Translations under genes and position numbers: made by a program | Source of the DNA: Monosporascus cannonballus | Taxonomy: Eukaryota; Ascomycota; Sordariomycetes; Xylariales | Length of the DNA: 64,000 bases | Assembly (NCBI GenBank): GCA_004154925.1 | Contig: QJNS01000292.1 | Location: forward strand, 1 to 64,000 | Direction of reading: 5' to 3' | Notes under the pieces: model-generated | What the model was told of the DNA's origin: nothing | Databases searched by the model: none | The model's input: only the letters and a program-made list of their open reading frames with translations | In this document: in pieces, positions 23,920 to 36,822 of the stretch | How the letters are laid out: the number at the start of each line of letters is the position of its first letter | How positions within the stretch are numbered: position 1 is the stretch's first letter

Positions 23920-26053
23920 ATGGCAAGTTTCACAGCGCTGAACGGCGGCGACGCGAAGAGCGTAGAGGCGCCCGGTGGCAGCCCCACCAGAAAACGCGCA
24001 GCCTCGGAAGATCGCCCGGCGAACCAGCAGGCTGCCCCGGAAGCGAAAGGCGGAGAATTACCTACGACTCAACGAGAGAATTGGTCGGGTCGAAGCGCAG
24101 AAGGACCCCCTTATCAGCTGACGACGTATCCCGAGGCCGAGGGATCTCACAAGCGTAAGAGAACGAACTCGGCTGAGCCTTCGAGAGAAGTCCAAAGCAC
24201 CCGGGAGCAGCAGCCGGAGGCACGTGATGCATATATGACCCCCCAACGCGAACGCGGTGGTTATAGGCCCTTTGGAGAGGAGAAAAGGGAATCTCACGAG
24301 GTTTGGTATGCGCAGCAAGGTCGGGAGGAGCAGACCGCCTATGACCAGCAGCAGAACTCGGCTGACCCCATGCCCTCGCAGAGCGAGGAGCACACGGGGG
24401 ACGCGATGCGAAGAGCAACGAGTCACGCGGATTCTCAGCATGAATACCCTGCTACGAGTCCCGATGGGGATGATAATTCTGGAATGTATGGGGGATCATA
24501 TAATGCAGATGGGCGTAGAGAAGCGGTTATCCAATCCGACCCAAAAAAGAGAAAGCGCAACTTCAGCAATAGGACGAAGACGGGTTGCCTCACTTGTCGG
24601 AAGAGGAAAAAGAAGTGCGACGAGACTAAACCCGAGTGTAAGTCGCCCCGGTTCCCCTAGGCCCAGTTCGGCCAGTTATTGACTGTGGAGACAGGTATCA
24701 ACTGTGTCCGTGGCGGCTTCATCTGCCAGGGATATCCCAATCAGCGAGGCTACCAGAAGCTGGAGAACAAACCGTCAACGGTCCCTCTCGAATCTAAGGA
24801 TCCTAGTTATGTCCCTCCTGGAGCCTACGGCATGCCGCAGCCGCAGTCGAGTAATTATCCCAACCCGCCACCACCGGTCCCCAAGCGAGATTCGGTGCCA
24901 CCCTACCGTGGGCAGCCCCTTCGGATAGACCCGCCCCAGGGCCGGCCAGTCCTGACAGACGATGATCGGCAGACGGCGACGTCAATCCCAACTGCATCTA
25001 CCGGAAGCCCCGACAATAAGCTGTCTGCTTTCTCGGCATATCCTTCCAACATGTTTCCAACGCCAATCAGCGCTGTCAGTTCAGTGCAGACAAACTCTCT
25101 ACCGACTCCCTTGAGCTCCGTGGATAGGCCAAAGGAATACCCGAGAGTACCACCTCTGCATGACCTTACTCGCACTGAACCAGAAACCCCGCATGGCGCG
25201 TCACTACCACAGATCAGCATGCTTCGTCAGACCCAAACTAGCAGCCCGGCAGCACAACCACCCCCACCGCCTCCACCTACTACCAACCCTCAGGTCGCAG
25301 CTCAACTCGCTCTCTCGCACCCGTTTCCTACCAGCAGGCAACGCACGCAGAAGGAAGCGATGCTGCAAGGGAGGGAGTATTTCCCGTTTGACCGCGAGCT
25401 AATGCTGGAACGACAAAGATGCAGCGCGGCATGCTGGAGATTCAATAATTCGACGAATCCGAACACGGGGGTCTCAGGAGCTGAACGATCACGCCTCTTC
25501 CGGGAGGTCCTTAATCCAACCGAGCCAGTCAATATATCCCCGCAAGTGGCTTCTTCAGTCACCAACGTCGGCCGTGTCGGCTCAGAAGTCGTTGTTGAGG
25601 CTCCGTTTACATGCGACTACGGCTATAACATCACCATCGGGGACCACGTCTTCATCGGCCGAAATTGTACGATAATCGACCCTATGGAGATCAAGATCGG
25701 CAACAACTGCTATGTCGGTCCCAATGTGAGCCTCTTTGGGGCTACCTTGCACACTGATCCCAAAAGGCGGGCAGGCAGCAAGAGCGCACATGTCGGTAGT
25801 CCTATCATTATTGACGAAGATGTCTGGATAGGAGGCGGTGTCATCATCATGCCCGGTCTAAAGATCGGAAGAGGCGCAACTGTCGGCGCCGGGTCAGTCG
25901 TCACTAGAGTGAGTGTGAATGTACGAACTCCGTGATTAGGATGCGTTGTTGACAGTATTCCAGGATGTCCCGCCTTTCACCGTCGTCGCTGGCAACCCTG
26001 CTCATGTGATGAGGGGGGCCAGTTCCTACGCGCCCCGCGAAGAACGTCCATAA
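23920..26053 (+). CDS. Zn2Cys6 domain fused to maltose/galactoside O-acetyltransferase
   Basis: Three exons: 23920-24637, 24695-25908, 25964-26053; 2022 nt, 673 aa, phases agree. Residues 1-210 are disordered (Glu/Arg/Ser/Gln). The zinc cluster has Cys 223, 226, 233, 240, 243 and 250, preceded by the basic run KKRKRNFSNRTK; intron 1 splits the codon of Cys240. A Pro/Ser-rich linker spans to about 445. Residues about 455-665 are a left-handed beta-helix acetyltransferase of the MAT/GAT (LacA/NodL) type: KEAMLQGREYFPFDRELM, PFTCDYGYNITIGDHVFIG, NCTIIDP, LFGATLHTDP, IIIDEDVWIGGGVIIMPG, VGAGSVVTR, and across intron 2 DVPPFTVVAGNPAHVMR. Expected chemistry is acetyl-CoA-dependent O-acetylation of a sugar. 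Coupling to a DNA-binding domain suggests a regulator that senses or modifies a sugar; that is inference. The active-site His is plausibly in the TLHTDP block. Confidence 0.88.
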
Positions 26054-27633
26054 TATGCGTGTTATCCATTTTGCATCACATTCATGACCAGCTATGATAC
26101 CCTAAACCAATCCTGTTGTTACTGTCTGTTTTTGTCGTATGTATAAATATCTGCTACGGACTGCATTGTCTCATAGTTGTCTTTCTCTTTCGACACCATC
26201 AAGCAGGCGTTATCTACAAGAGGACGGCATCGCTTTATGCCATTATACGAGCAGGTCGAAAGATCCATCATCATGTCACGTCTTCTTATTCTTGTTACGC
26301 ACCTTCCGGTTTACTCGGAGGCACTATTCGAAAATATGGGAGGAAAACGGAGCGATCGGGCTGGCCACTCCACCATCGTACACGGAGGACCGCATATACC
26401 CGCCTACCTACCCTGGGCAGCTCTGTGAGCTTTTATAACATGGAACGGAGGGACGTCTTTCTATTATATGGGCCGCTTGTGTGAGTTCGTCGCGCCCCTG
26501 GTTTTCTCGGCATTGGAGGTCATCGTTGCGCAGCAATGCTGTTCGTTCGCGGTCGGGCAGATCTTAGGGGAACTGCTGATATAAAGCTACCAGCTATATT
26601 TATTTCAAGTCCCCAAACGTGTGCCTTCCTCCATAGCTAGAATTACCTAGGAACTTGTTAATAGTACACAAAAGTCTCAATGAACAAACACGACAATACA
26701 GACAGAGACTCCTTTGGCCCCTGACCCATGTTATCCCGAGGGCTAGACAGGCGCATTCTATTCAACGCTAGCAACATATGACAGTGAAGGAGCACTTTTT
26801 CCTGACATTACTACCTAGGGACGTACCGCCTACTCGAATATTCTCGGACGCCACGCGTGCATAACAACTCTTGTTGGAATAAGGTCATAAGATAATTCTG
26901 CCCGAAACGGCTTCCAAACAAAGTGTGAGCAACGTGCGGCACGGTGCGCACCGATACCAGCACGTTTGGGTATCATTTTTGGGTGCTAGCCTGCATCGGA
27001 CCGCGCAAGACCTGGAGGTAACTACTCGGTATCTTTAAGGTTACCTGGTACCTACTATGGTATCATGGGTAAGTCTTATCACACTGCCAGGTCGCGAAGC
27101 TAAGGCTCCACAGAATCTTACCGTATATGGCTAGCGCATTTCATACATAACGTGCCATTTCTTGCGATAAAACTTACAAGATATATAAAAGGCTTTGTAT
27201 TTATATATTACACTAATTTATGCTTAATGGTTCCAAAGTTGCTAATTTGGTAGATAATTTCGCGATGCACCTCTAGGCGACCCATATTGAAGCTACACCT
27301 AATTTGGGTGGCGTGGCGACTAGCGCGGCCCACTGCTACCTGGCAGTGTGATAAAACTTTTGCCTCATACCACAGTAATTTGTTCAGGCGAGTGAGATCG
27401 AAGCGCGCCAGGCGCGCTGCGACAAAATCCGCGCACATATAGACAATGCGAAAGGCTCGGACCCCTAACGTAATGGGTTTGTTTTGGATGAATCGATTAT
27501 ATCGGGTTTTGTCTTCAGTTGCATGCAAAAGTTTGTGCGAGCACCTAGTGCGAAAAAAGGGACTATTGTGGGTGATACCCACTACACACGCATATAGAAA
27601 CGGTTAGCGAACAAAACTTTTAATAAATCACCT
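26054..27633. other. Intergenic, 3' of the fusion gene to the tRNA
   Basis: No supported gene. Several overlapping short plus-strand frames (26116-26484) lie just downstream of the stop and are most likely 3' UTR. The rest shows no recognisable feature. Confidence 0.45.
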
Positions 27634-27726
27634 GCCACAATGGTCTAGTGGTATGATTCTTGCTTTGGGTTCAAATTTCCAGAAATTCCTTGCAAGAGGT
27701 CCCCGGTTCAAGCCCGGGTTGTGGCC
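27634..27726 (+). tRNA. tRNA-Pro(UGG) with 21-nt intron
   Basis: The acceptor stem GCCACAA pairs with TTGTGGC, followed by discriminator C. The D arm contains the A box TGGTCTAGTGG. The anticodon stem is CTTGC/GCAAG with loop TTTGGGT, giving anticodon TGG. The T arm CCCGG/CCGGG holds the B box GGTTCAAGCC. A 21-nt intron (27670-27690) interrupts the loop after position 37, the canonical place. A T8 run at 27750-27757 is the likely Pol III terminator. It lies at the left edge of the AT-rich block. Confidence 0.92.
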
Positions 27727-27749
27727 GTGTTGTTGCGAAACAAGTATAA

Positions 27750-27757
27750 TTTTTTTT
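27750..27757 (+). terminator. Pol III terminator T8
   Basis: A run of eight T occurs 24 bp past the tRNA-Pro 3' end. Confidence 0.75.
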
Positions 27758-28118
27758 CCGAAATATTTCAAATTTCAAAAGAGTTCGGATTATCTAGGAT
27801 GTTGGACAGACGGTTAGGCTATCCTGTAAAGCAGAAGGTTATTCTGTAAGAATTTGTATTGAAAAAACATATAAATTTAAATAATAACTAAGAAATTTTA
27901 AATTAGATTGTAAAAAACAATAAATTTAAGCAGTAAATATAAAAATTATATATACGAATAATTATATTATTAAATATGTTATTTTAGAATTAATTTAAGC
28001 ATTATTTAAAGTAGTAAAAAATAATAAAATTTCTTTATATTTTTATAAAATTTTATATTTTGCTATAAGTGTTTAGTATGCAGTTTTTAAATAATAATAA
28101 GCATATCATATTAGTACG

Positions 28119-28268
28119 TGTTACAGCGCTATATGTCTTTTAGATTTCTAGAAGATATTCTATTGTTGTATAAGAAAGAAAGAAAAAAACAATTCAGCAA
28201 ACGTATAGCGTTTGTATATATATAGCGAAACGGTGGCTTAAATAAACCGCTTTGCTAGTGCCGTAATA
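28119..28268 (-). repeat. Element A 3' LTR
   Basis: 150 bp, beginning TGTTACAGCG and ending GCCGTAATA on the plus strand. It is more heavily RIP-mutated than its partner at 48977, from which it differs mainly by C-to-T and G-to-A. Confidence 0.85.
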
Positions 28269-29435
28269 ATAACCCTTTTTTTAAAGCAGTTATTTCTAAT
28301 TATATAAAAGGAAAAAATAAAAGATATAAATGTTTTTTTCGAATTCGAACCTTAGCTAGCTAGTAACGTACTAGGTGTTGTAGAACGTCGTGGCGTTGAT
28401 ATAGCGTACGCGCGGTATAGTCGAAATAAGGTCGTAATAATGGCCGAGTAGCGGGATACCGTGTAAAAAGTATATAACGCTAGTTTCGGCATAAAAATAG
28501 TAATATCGTTATACGGGATATTGTTAGCCCGATTAAATTTTGCCATATCCCGCCTTTACCGTTTTCGCGATATAAATATCAGATTTTCTTTTAGTTTTTG
28601 TTTTCTGCTTTTTCGTTATTTTTACGACGTTTTTTTATTTTCCATTTTATAATTTTTTTTATTATCGTAGCGGTATTTTCCCGGCTTTATATTACTTACG
28701 TAATACCCGTTTATGCGAAACGGTTAAATATAATTTATTTTAAATATATTTTTTAGATTATAATTCTTATATTAAAAATATAATTTTTTAATTAATATTT
28801 CGCGTTCGTTATAATAATAAAATATATATTTTGCATTAAACGCCGAAAAATATGTTAATTAGTAAATTTTATGTGTCGCAATATTAACGTTGCGTTTACG
28901 GGGTAGTATTATTATGTTAATATTTCGACGTATAGCTGGCGGAAAATATTTAAAGTGATTTTTTAGATTTAGATACTTTTTTTAACTAGGTAGATTTTTA
29001 TTTCGACGTTAATCGCAATAACGATAACGAACCGATTTTCGATAACGACAGCAATAAGACGTATGCGTACCCTGACGGTTTTCGTCGAAAATTTTACGGA
29101 GCGGTATTCCGACTTTATATTATTTTCGAAACGGCCGAAAAGATTTATTTTATAGCGTTTGGTATAACGGGCGCGAAAAAAAATAATATTATTCCTTGGT
29201 TATAATTGCACTTTTAATATTATTTATAAAAAGGCAAAATTAATTATTTTACATAAGTTACTACTTAATAAATCTTAATATAAATTTATAACTTCCGTTT
29301 CGTAAATAATGTCGTAAATATATCGAAACCTATATTCCGTAATAACGCGATATTAATTTTGTAATAATAAGGCGATACTTAAATCGCCGCTTAAAAAAAG
29401 GTAATCGAATATCGTTTAATTGCTGGTAATAAAAA

Positions 29436-29641
29436 TGTGAGAATACAGCCCCTATAAGGATAAGGCTGGTAGCCGACCAGCCACCGATCAGCTATCGACT
29501 CACTTACTAATATAAATCCACCATCTAGCAGCTAATGGGAAACGCCAGATAAAAGTAACCTAATATATTTATTTCTTAGAATTTGTTTTACGACTAATCG
29601 GAAATTATCTTATCCAGCATATAGTTATTTATTATCTTATA
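29436..29641 (+). repeat. Element B 5' LTR
   Basis: Starts TGTGAGAATACAG. Shares about 200 bp with 36618-36822, including GACCAGC and CTAATATATTTA blocks. Confidence 0.8.
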
Positions 29642-30891
29642 ATTTTTTTTATCTATATTATAAAAGATAACGCGATAATTATCAAAAATAAAGCTTATCG
29701 ATTATAAAACGAACCTAAGTTATTAATGAAAAAAATTATCAATAGAAACCTAATTAACAAACGATTAATTACGATATAAGAATAAGTTAAAAAGCTTATA
29801 ATAAAGCTTTAACAGGCAAAAAATTACGGTTTTCGAGATTTTAAATCCTTTTATATATATAATAAAAATATATCCCGATAACCGTTAATTAAACGGTCGA
29901 AAAACGAGCATAACGCAATAACCGCGTCTTAAAGTTTAAAATAAAAAAAAGGTTAAACCCTTTAATAATAATTAGATTTTGAAAATTATTTGTTAATAAA
30001 ACGAATAATATTCGGAATTAGTCCGAAAATTGGCGAAATAACAAATAATAATATAAGTTAAAAAATAAAGCTTTATAAATTAATTATAATATTATTACAA
30101 AAACCTAAAAACAATAAACGAATACCGCGTTATAATTGCCCGAAACTTTTTAAACGCGCATTAATTAAAAAATCATTAAATAAAAATTATTACGAAAATT
30201 TACGTTAAAAGGTTAAAACAAAATGCTTTTATTTATATCTAATAGGTTATAAGCTATATAAACGTTTTTATTATAAATATTTAATAATTATACCGTATTA
30301 TACTTAATTATTTTAATTACGAAAAAATTAAAAATAAAACTTTTATAGATTTTTATTAAGAAAGGTTATATAAATTCTAATGTTTTCGATAAGAAATATA
30401 AAGAACAATTTATAGAATTACGATAACGATCCGATTAATCGTTATTAAATTTTTACCTTAAATAAAGATTCTTAATTTATAAAATAATATTTACGGATGT
30501 TTTCAATTCGCAAAATAATCGGAATAATAAGCCTTTTATTTTTAATTATTTTTATAGATTAATACTAAAGTTACGAAATACCTTATTACGAAAAAATGTT
30601 AAGTTAAAATAAAATAATCATATAATAAATAAGAGAAAAGATTATTAAGACGTCTGAAAAAAAGCGAAAAAAAAACCGATTATTTTTCGCCAAAAATATT
30701 AATAAAAGTAAACAATTTTATTTTAATACTTTCGAGAAAAAAATCTCTAAAGCAAATTAAAAGCGTTACGTAAAAATAATAAAAACTGCGAACATTTTTA
30801 TATTCGAAAAACAGATAATTACCGATTTAATTCCGATCGGAGCAAATCCGCACGATTTAATATCTTTAATTTTTATAAAAACTTATTTAAG

Positions 30892-33800
30892 TATTATAAT
30901 TATAAAAGACTAGGCTATAAAAACGTAAATTATAAATTTTAAAAAAATAAGAAAACTCTATTATCCCGCCTATACGAAAATAAATCTTCGAAAGCCGAAT
31001 AAAATGTTATAATATATAACAATAAATTAAATTAGCTTTTAAACGTAAACCCCTTAAAAAATCGGAATAAATATATATGTCTAGTTTAATTCGGTTAATA
31101 ATTATAAGACGGTCGGAATAAAGCCGTCTTTTAAAAAAAAGCATTTATTAAAAAAATTACGGGGGATGTAATAATATAAGTAAATATAAATATTAAAATA
31201 CAGATAAATACAATAAGTAAAAAATTAACGAAAAAATTTAACCTTTAATTAATTTTTATAAATATTTCGGGCCTTATCGGCGTTAGCGGCGCATATAATA
31301 AGTATGATAATATTTACGAAAGTTTTATTAATATAATAAATAATAATAAGAACGAACCAAATTTTAAATATATTTATTTTATAATATGCTACAATTAAAA
31401 GACGTTCGATATTTTATTATTTAGACCCAAAATAAATAAATTAAGAATTTTGCTAAATATAATGATATATTAATAATTATACAAATTATTATAAAATATT
31501 AATAAATAAAAAATTGCAAACATTACGTTTTTCGATAAATAAATTTATATTATTAACTTAATAAACTGAGTCAAACAACTAGATTTCTCGGAATTCGGAA
31601 AATAATAAAAATAAGCAATAATTACCTTTTTTACATATTTAAAGAATTTTCAGCAAATATATTCCGAAAAAATAACCAAAAAAATACCTTAATTACTAGG
31701 AGCAAATTATATAATAAATCTGATCCCAGGGAAAAGGCGTTGATTCGGTCCAATTTACCTTATTTTGAAAACTTAAAAGAAAATATTCGAAAAATATATC
31801 TAAAAAACTTAAAAATAGGCCGGATATATTATTCGAAAGTAAACGTAAAAATATTAATATTATTTATACCTCAAAAAACAATAATTTCCAATTATACATT
31901 AATTATAAAACGTTAAATCGGGTAATAATAAAAATTTAATATTTTTTATCTTTAATTTCAAAAATAATAAGTCGTTTAAGGTTAATTAAAGTATTTTCGA
32001 AAATTAATTTTAAAGATATTTATTATTATATTAAAATTAAAAAGGGTAATTAATAAATAATTATTTTCCGAACGCGGTACGAATAATTTAAATATACGAT
32101 TATATTATTTAATTTTATTAATGCGTTAATTACGTTTTAGGCTTATATATATAAGATATTAATTAGATTAATTAATAATACATACGTAATATATTTAAAT
32201 AATATAATTATTTATTCGGATAACGAAAAATAATATATAAAATATATCCAGCTAGTTTATAAACGGCTATTATAATATTAATTATTTGCCAAAACGTCCA
32301 AATGCGAATTTTTTTTAAATTTGTTTTAAGATTTATAATTAATATTAACGGTTTGACAATAAACCGCCAACAGGTCGATATTATCGAAATATAATTAAAG
32401 TTGAAATTAATTTATGATATTTAAATATTTTTAAGATTTGCAAATTTTTATTAAAAGTTTATTATTTATTATTTGCGTATTATCGAACTTATTATTTGGC
32501 TTTTAAAAAAGACGTAAAATAAAAGTAACATAACAAAATTCCGATAATTCGAAAAGGTTAAAAAATATTTGAAAACTTAAAAAATACTTTTTAATCGGCA
32601 ATTATTTTTCGATATTAGAATAATGCCAAAAATAGTAGAGTTAAAATAAACGTTTCGATAAAAAATATATTAAAGATATTTTTATAAAAGTACGGAAAAT
32701 ATTAATGCCTAATTATATTTTAATTACAAAAACTAAATTTAACCGAGAAACGATAAATAATAAAGTAATTAAAATTATTAATAATTATAAAAAGTTTAAA
32801 ATATCAACGGTAATACCGTAAAAGTACGAATTTTTTTAATATTTACTGATTATATAACGTTAAAGGATATAATAAAAATGTGGGCGTATAACTTTAAAAG
32901 GAGATTAGCTCGATAAGTTTATCGCCTTACGTAATTTAATTTCGAAATCTAATACCAACCGGACGTTATTAATCCGGCGGATAAGTTATTTAAACGCTCG
33001 GATTATATATTAAAATAAATTACGCATAAAGACGTAATCCTTATATTATCTAAAAAATTCGAATTTATAAATAATATGTCGAAAAACGTACGAAAAACAA
33101 TTATAAATATATAACGCGATTTAAAGTATTATAAAGGTGCAAAAACCTTATAAAAATAACGTAAAATTTATTTATTATAAAATTCTGAAATAGATTTCCA
33201 ATTGCGGAAATTTAAATAATTATTATCCGAGTAAAAAAAGCGGAAGATTTTCGTTATATAATTATAAAAAACTTTGAAAAAAAAGAAAAAAAAACATTAT
33301 ATGTTTGCCGAATTTATTTTTTATAAATAATAATATAAATACAATTCGGAATAATAATATAATTAACACTTAAATAATAATATTCGTAAATTATAATTAT
33401 ATTATAATTAAATTTTAAAAGTTTAGAAAAATAAAATTAATATTAAAGTTATTATTTATAATTAATATATTTTATGTTCTTTAACCAAAAAGTTAGCCAA
33501 AAACAAAACGGCATTTTAACCGAAAATCTTTCGATAATTTTACGATCAAATTCGAAAGTTGTAAATTAAAAATTTAAATATTATAAAATTAATACGGATA
33601 ATTAGATATTAAATCGAGATAAAAAAAGATATTTCCTAGATTTAAATAAGGTTTTATATTATCGAGATAAATTCTTAATTTCGTTATAAAATGTTTTATA
33701 GAAACAATTAATTAATTAATATTATAATGATTTAAGGGCAGAATATATGGGGTATATTCGTACGCTAAAATTAAAAACTAAAATATTTTATTAAAAAATA

Positions 33801-34920
33801 TAACGAATAATATCAGAATATATATTAAGTAATATGCGAATTACTAGAGTATAATAAAATTACGTTACAAATTATATGGATAATTATAACTTTTATTATT
33901 ATTTAAATAATTTTTTCAAATAATTTCCTTAAATTTTATTACGAGATTTCTTAAAAATCTAGGTTTAAATGGATTAAAGTATGACGTAATCCTGGTAATC
34001 GTTAACCGTTTTACGAAATTAAAATTGTTTATTTTTACGGTTAAAATTTTAACCGTAACCAAATTTTCTTAATTGTTTTACGACAAAATTAAATACAAAT
34101 TTAGTACGTTCATCGAAATTATTAACGATAAAAATAAATTATTAACAAATTAATTTTAGGCGGAATTTTATAAAAAACGAAAAATAAAGTGGCAAATATT
34201 AACCGTTTATTATCCGTAAACCGATAAATAAACGAAACGTATTTATTAAGTTTTAAAATATTATTTTCGTAATTCCGTTAATAAATATTAAAATAATTAA
34301 ATAAAGTTATTGCAAAATACGAAATTTGGATATAATAATATGCGAAACGCATTTATCGGCTGTTTTCTGTTTTAAGCCTTATATAGGTATTATTTAAAAA
34401 AATAAAATATTTTTTATCAAGGTTTAAGAGATAAATGTTAGGAATTAAAAAACGCCTCGAAAAAATAATAATTATTCGTTAAATAATATATGAATATTAG
34501 AAAAAAATAACGGTAACTAAAAAAAGTATTATAATTAATGCTATATACTTATAAAATTCTAATTAGGGCAATAGGCAAATTTATTAATTAAAAACTTTAA
34601 ATTGAAAAATACAAAATTTATATTTATTTATATTTAGGTTATAATTAAAAAACGAATAAATCTTTAAATATACAAAATAATTTTTCTTATTAAATATTAA
34701 CGGATATATACTATATTTTTAATATTTTTATTAAAACCGTAATATAACCGGAAACCGGGTAATATTTAAATAATATTATCGGACTTAACAAAAAAACAAG
34801 AAAAATAAATAATAAAGAATATCGTCCGTTACTGAAATAACGGAGGGTAACGTAAATATCTAATTAAATAGAAAAGCTGGCCCGCTAAATATAATACGTA
34901 AAAGTTTCGAAAATATTTTA
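30892..34920 (+). pseudogene. Element B gag knuckle to integrase-chromodomain remnants
   Basis: Gag zinc knuckle at 30892-30933 reads Y-x2-Y-x4-Y-x4-Y: all four zinc ligands (C, C, H, C) are now Tyr through G-to-A and C-to-T changes. Reverse transcriptase remnants lie at 31860-32350, with the catalytic motif read as YLNNIIIYS. Integrase core at 33975-34350 reads KYDVILVIVNRFTKLKLF, then NDKNKLL, then a YYP-TDK-TKR block corresponding to the family HPQTDGQTER box. A chromodomain trace (YLIK, then SWPAKYNT) follows at about 34855-34915. No frame is intact. Confidence 0.75.
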
Positions 34921-34929
34921 AGTACGTAT

Positions 34930-36617
34930 TTAAGATATTATAATATTATAAGAAAAAAATTAAATACGTATATAAAAAATAAAATAACCTAAAAACCGTA
35001 AGATAATAATAATTTAATCAGAAATTAATCGCTTAATAATTATAAAAATTATAAAAAATAATTTTTAAATAAATTTAAAATATTAATATTAAAGTATTAT
35101 TTAGTTATATAATTACTTTTAAACTTTTGGCGAATAATTACCTTATTATATATTAATCGAAAGTTAATAAATAACGTAAAAAAAATCGAATTTTTACCTT
35201 AAAAATAAAATTTCGCATTTAATTATTAAGCCATACGTTAATTAACCTTTACTAAATATATTAAAGAAATTAATATAAAAATATCGGCAAATAATTAGAA
35301 AACATATGATAATATAAAGCGGATATATTTATTAAAATTATTAAGCGTAAAATCTGGAAAAAACTTAAAAATATTTTATTTTTCATAAAAAACAGGGCTT
35401 AAGTAATCGAAATATAATTTATTATTAGTCGAAAATAAGGCGCCGTTTTTAAAACATTTAACGTATTTAAGTTTAATAATAATTTTATTAGACAAAACCG
35501 TTTTTTAAATATAATTATTAATAAGTATTAAAATTTCGTTAAAATATTAGAAAATAGGCGGAAAAGATTCGTAAATAAATAATGTAACGGTATAATGGTT
35601 TTCGAAGGGTATTTTACTTATAAGGGTATTTTAAAATTGCGTTTAATCAGAAATTAATTGCGGAATAATAAAAAAAGGATTATAATATTTATTAAAAAGA
35701 TTTAAATTTATAAACTTATAAAATGGCATTAGAATTAGACTTTTGCAGCTATAACGGATAATCGGAAATTAATTTTCGTTACATTAAAGAAATAATATTT
35801 CTTAATAATAACCGCATTAAAAACGAATTCGGCCTTACGAAAAATGTTAAATCGACGACCGACCGTAATTATGTTAAAACGTTCGTACTAGGTATTTGCA
35901 ATACGAACTTTTTCGAATTCGTCGATTAATTTCCAATTATTAATACCGAATTAAAAAATTATTTAGACGGTATTTTTAAAAACGATCGGAATTTAAACGG
36001 AAATTAAATAATGATATTAATAATATTAAGAATAATTATTTATTATGCAAAAATTCTTATAATAATAATTAATTACGACGTAATTTAAAGCGTCCGGAAT
36101 CTAAATGCAAACCGTATAGTAATCGAAATAACATTATATTACGTAAACATAATATAGATTATTGTCGTTCGTAATACGACTAGTATTTATCTTATTATCG
36201 ACGTTAAAGGGATAATATTAAAAGAAATCCTAATCTTAATTAATGTTAAAATATTATTTTTTTTAAAATTTCTTACGAAAAAAAATATAACAAACGGAAA
36301 TAATACGTAAAATAAACGGAAAAGGCGAAATGAAAAAAAAAAGGAGAAACCGAACGAAATAAGTATGCAAAAAAAAATCAAGATATAAGCGTAAAAAGAA
36401 AAAAAAAGTAACTAAAGATTAAAAACGGATTATAATAAGAAATTAAGCGGAATATAATTAATTACGTAATATGGTACGTATTAATTATTATAATAATTAT
36501 TTATAATATAATATAACGATAAATTATTAATAAATATACGTAATTAGATTTGCGAAACGCGTTATATTAAATTAATAATATTATTATTAAAAATTAATAA
36601 CTTAAAAAAGAATTAAT
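34930..36617 (+). other. Unassigned internal segment of element B
   Basis: About 1.7 kb lies between the chromodomain remnant and the 3' LTR, longer than most chromoviruses have there. A stretch at 35723-35930 keeps a fairly open plus frame (MALELDFCSYN, then FRYIKEIIFLNNNRIKNEF). It could be an extra ORF, a captured sequence or a further nested insertion. Confidence 0.4.
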
Positions 36618-36822
36618 TATAGAAATATAGCCCTTATAAAAATAAGGCTAATAACCGACCAGCTATTAATCAGCTACCGACTTACTTACTAATATAAATC
36701 TACCATCTGGCAGCTAATAAAAAACGCTAAATGGAAGTAACCTAATATATTTACTTCTTGGAATCTGCTTTACGATTAGTCGGAGATCACCTTACCTAGC
36801 TCAAGCTACTCAGTATTTTACA
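36618..36822 (+). repeat. Element B 3' LTR
   Basis: RIP-mutated partner of the 29436 LTR. It ends TTTTACA, followed by poly-A that includes the putative TSD. Confidence 0.8.

Larger units (their letters stand above)
29436..36822 (+). mobile_element. Element B: Ty3/gypsy chromovirus nested in A
   Basis: Direct repeats of about 206 bp (29436-29641 and 36618-36822) bound a 7.39-kb element flanked by AAAAA on both sides (29431-29435 and 36823-36827). On the plus strand, in order: gag zinc knuckle (30892-30933), reverse transcriptase (about 31860-32350), integrase core (about 33975-34350) and a chromodomain remnant (about 34855-34915). About 1.7 kb of unexplained sequence follows before the 3' LTR. 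All frames are RIP-destroyed. The TSD is low-complexity, so LTR pairing is the stronger evidence. Confidence 0.8.

Noticed and set aside
28119..28268. Interpreting the 150-bp repeats as MITEs because of their terminal inverted repeats
   Set aside because: The outer flanks of the pair share one GTACG and gypsy pol lies between them, so they are LTRs of one element.
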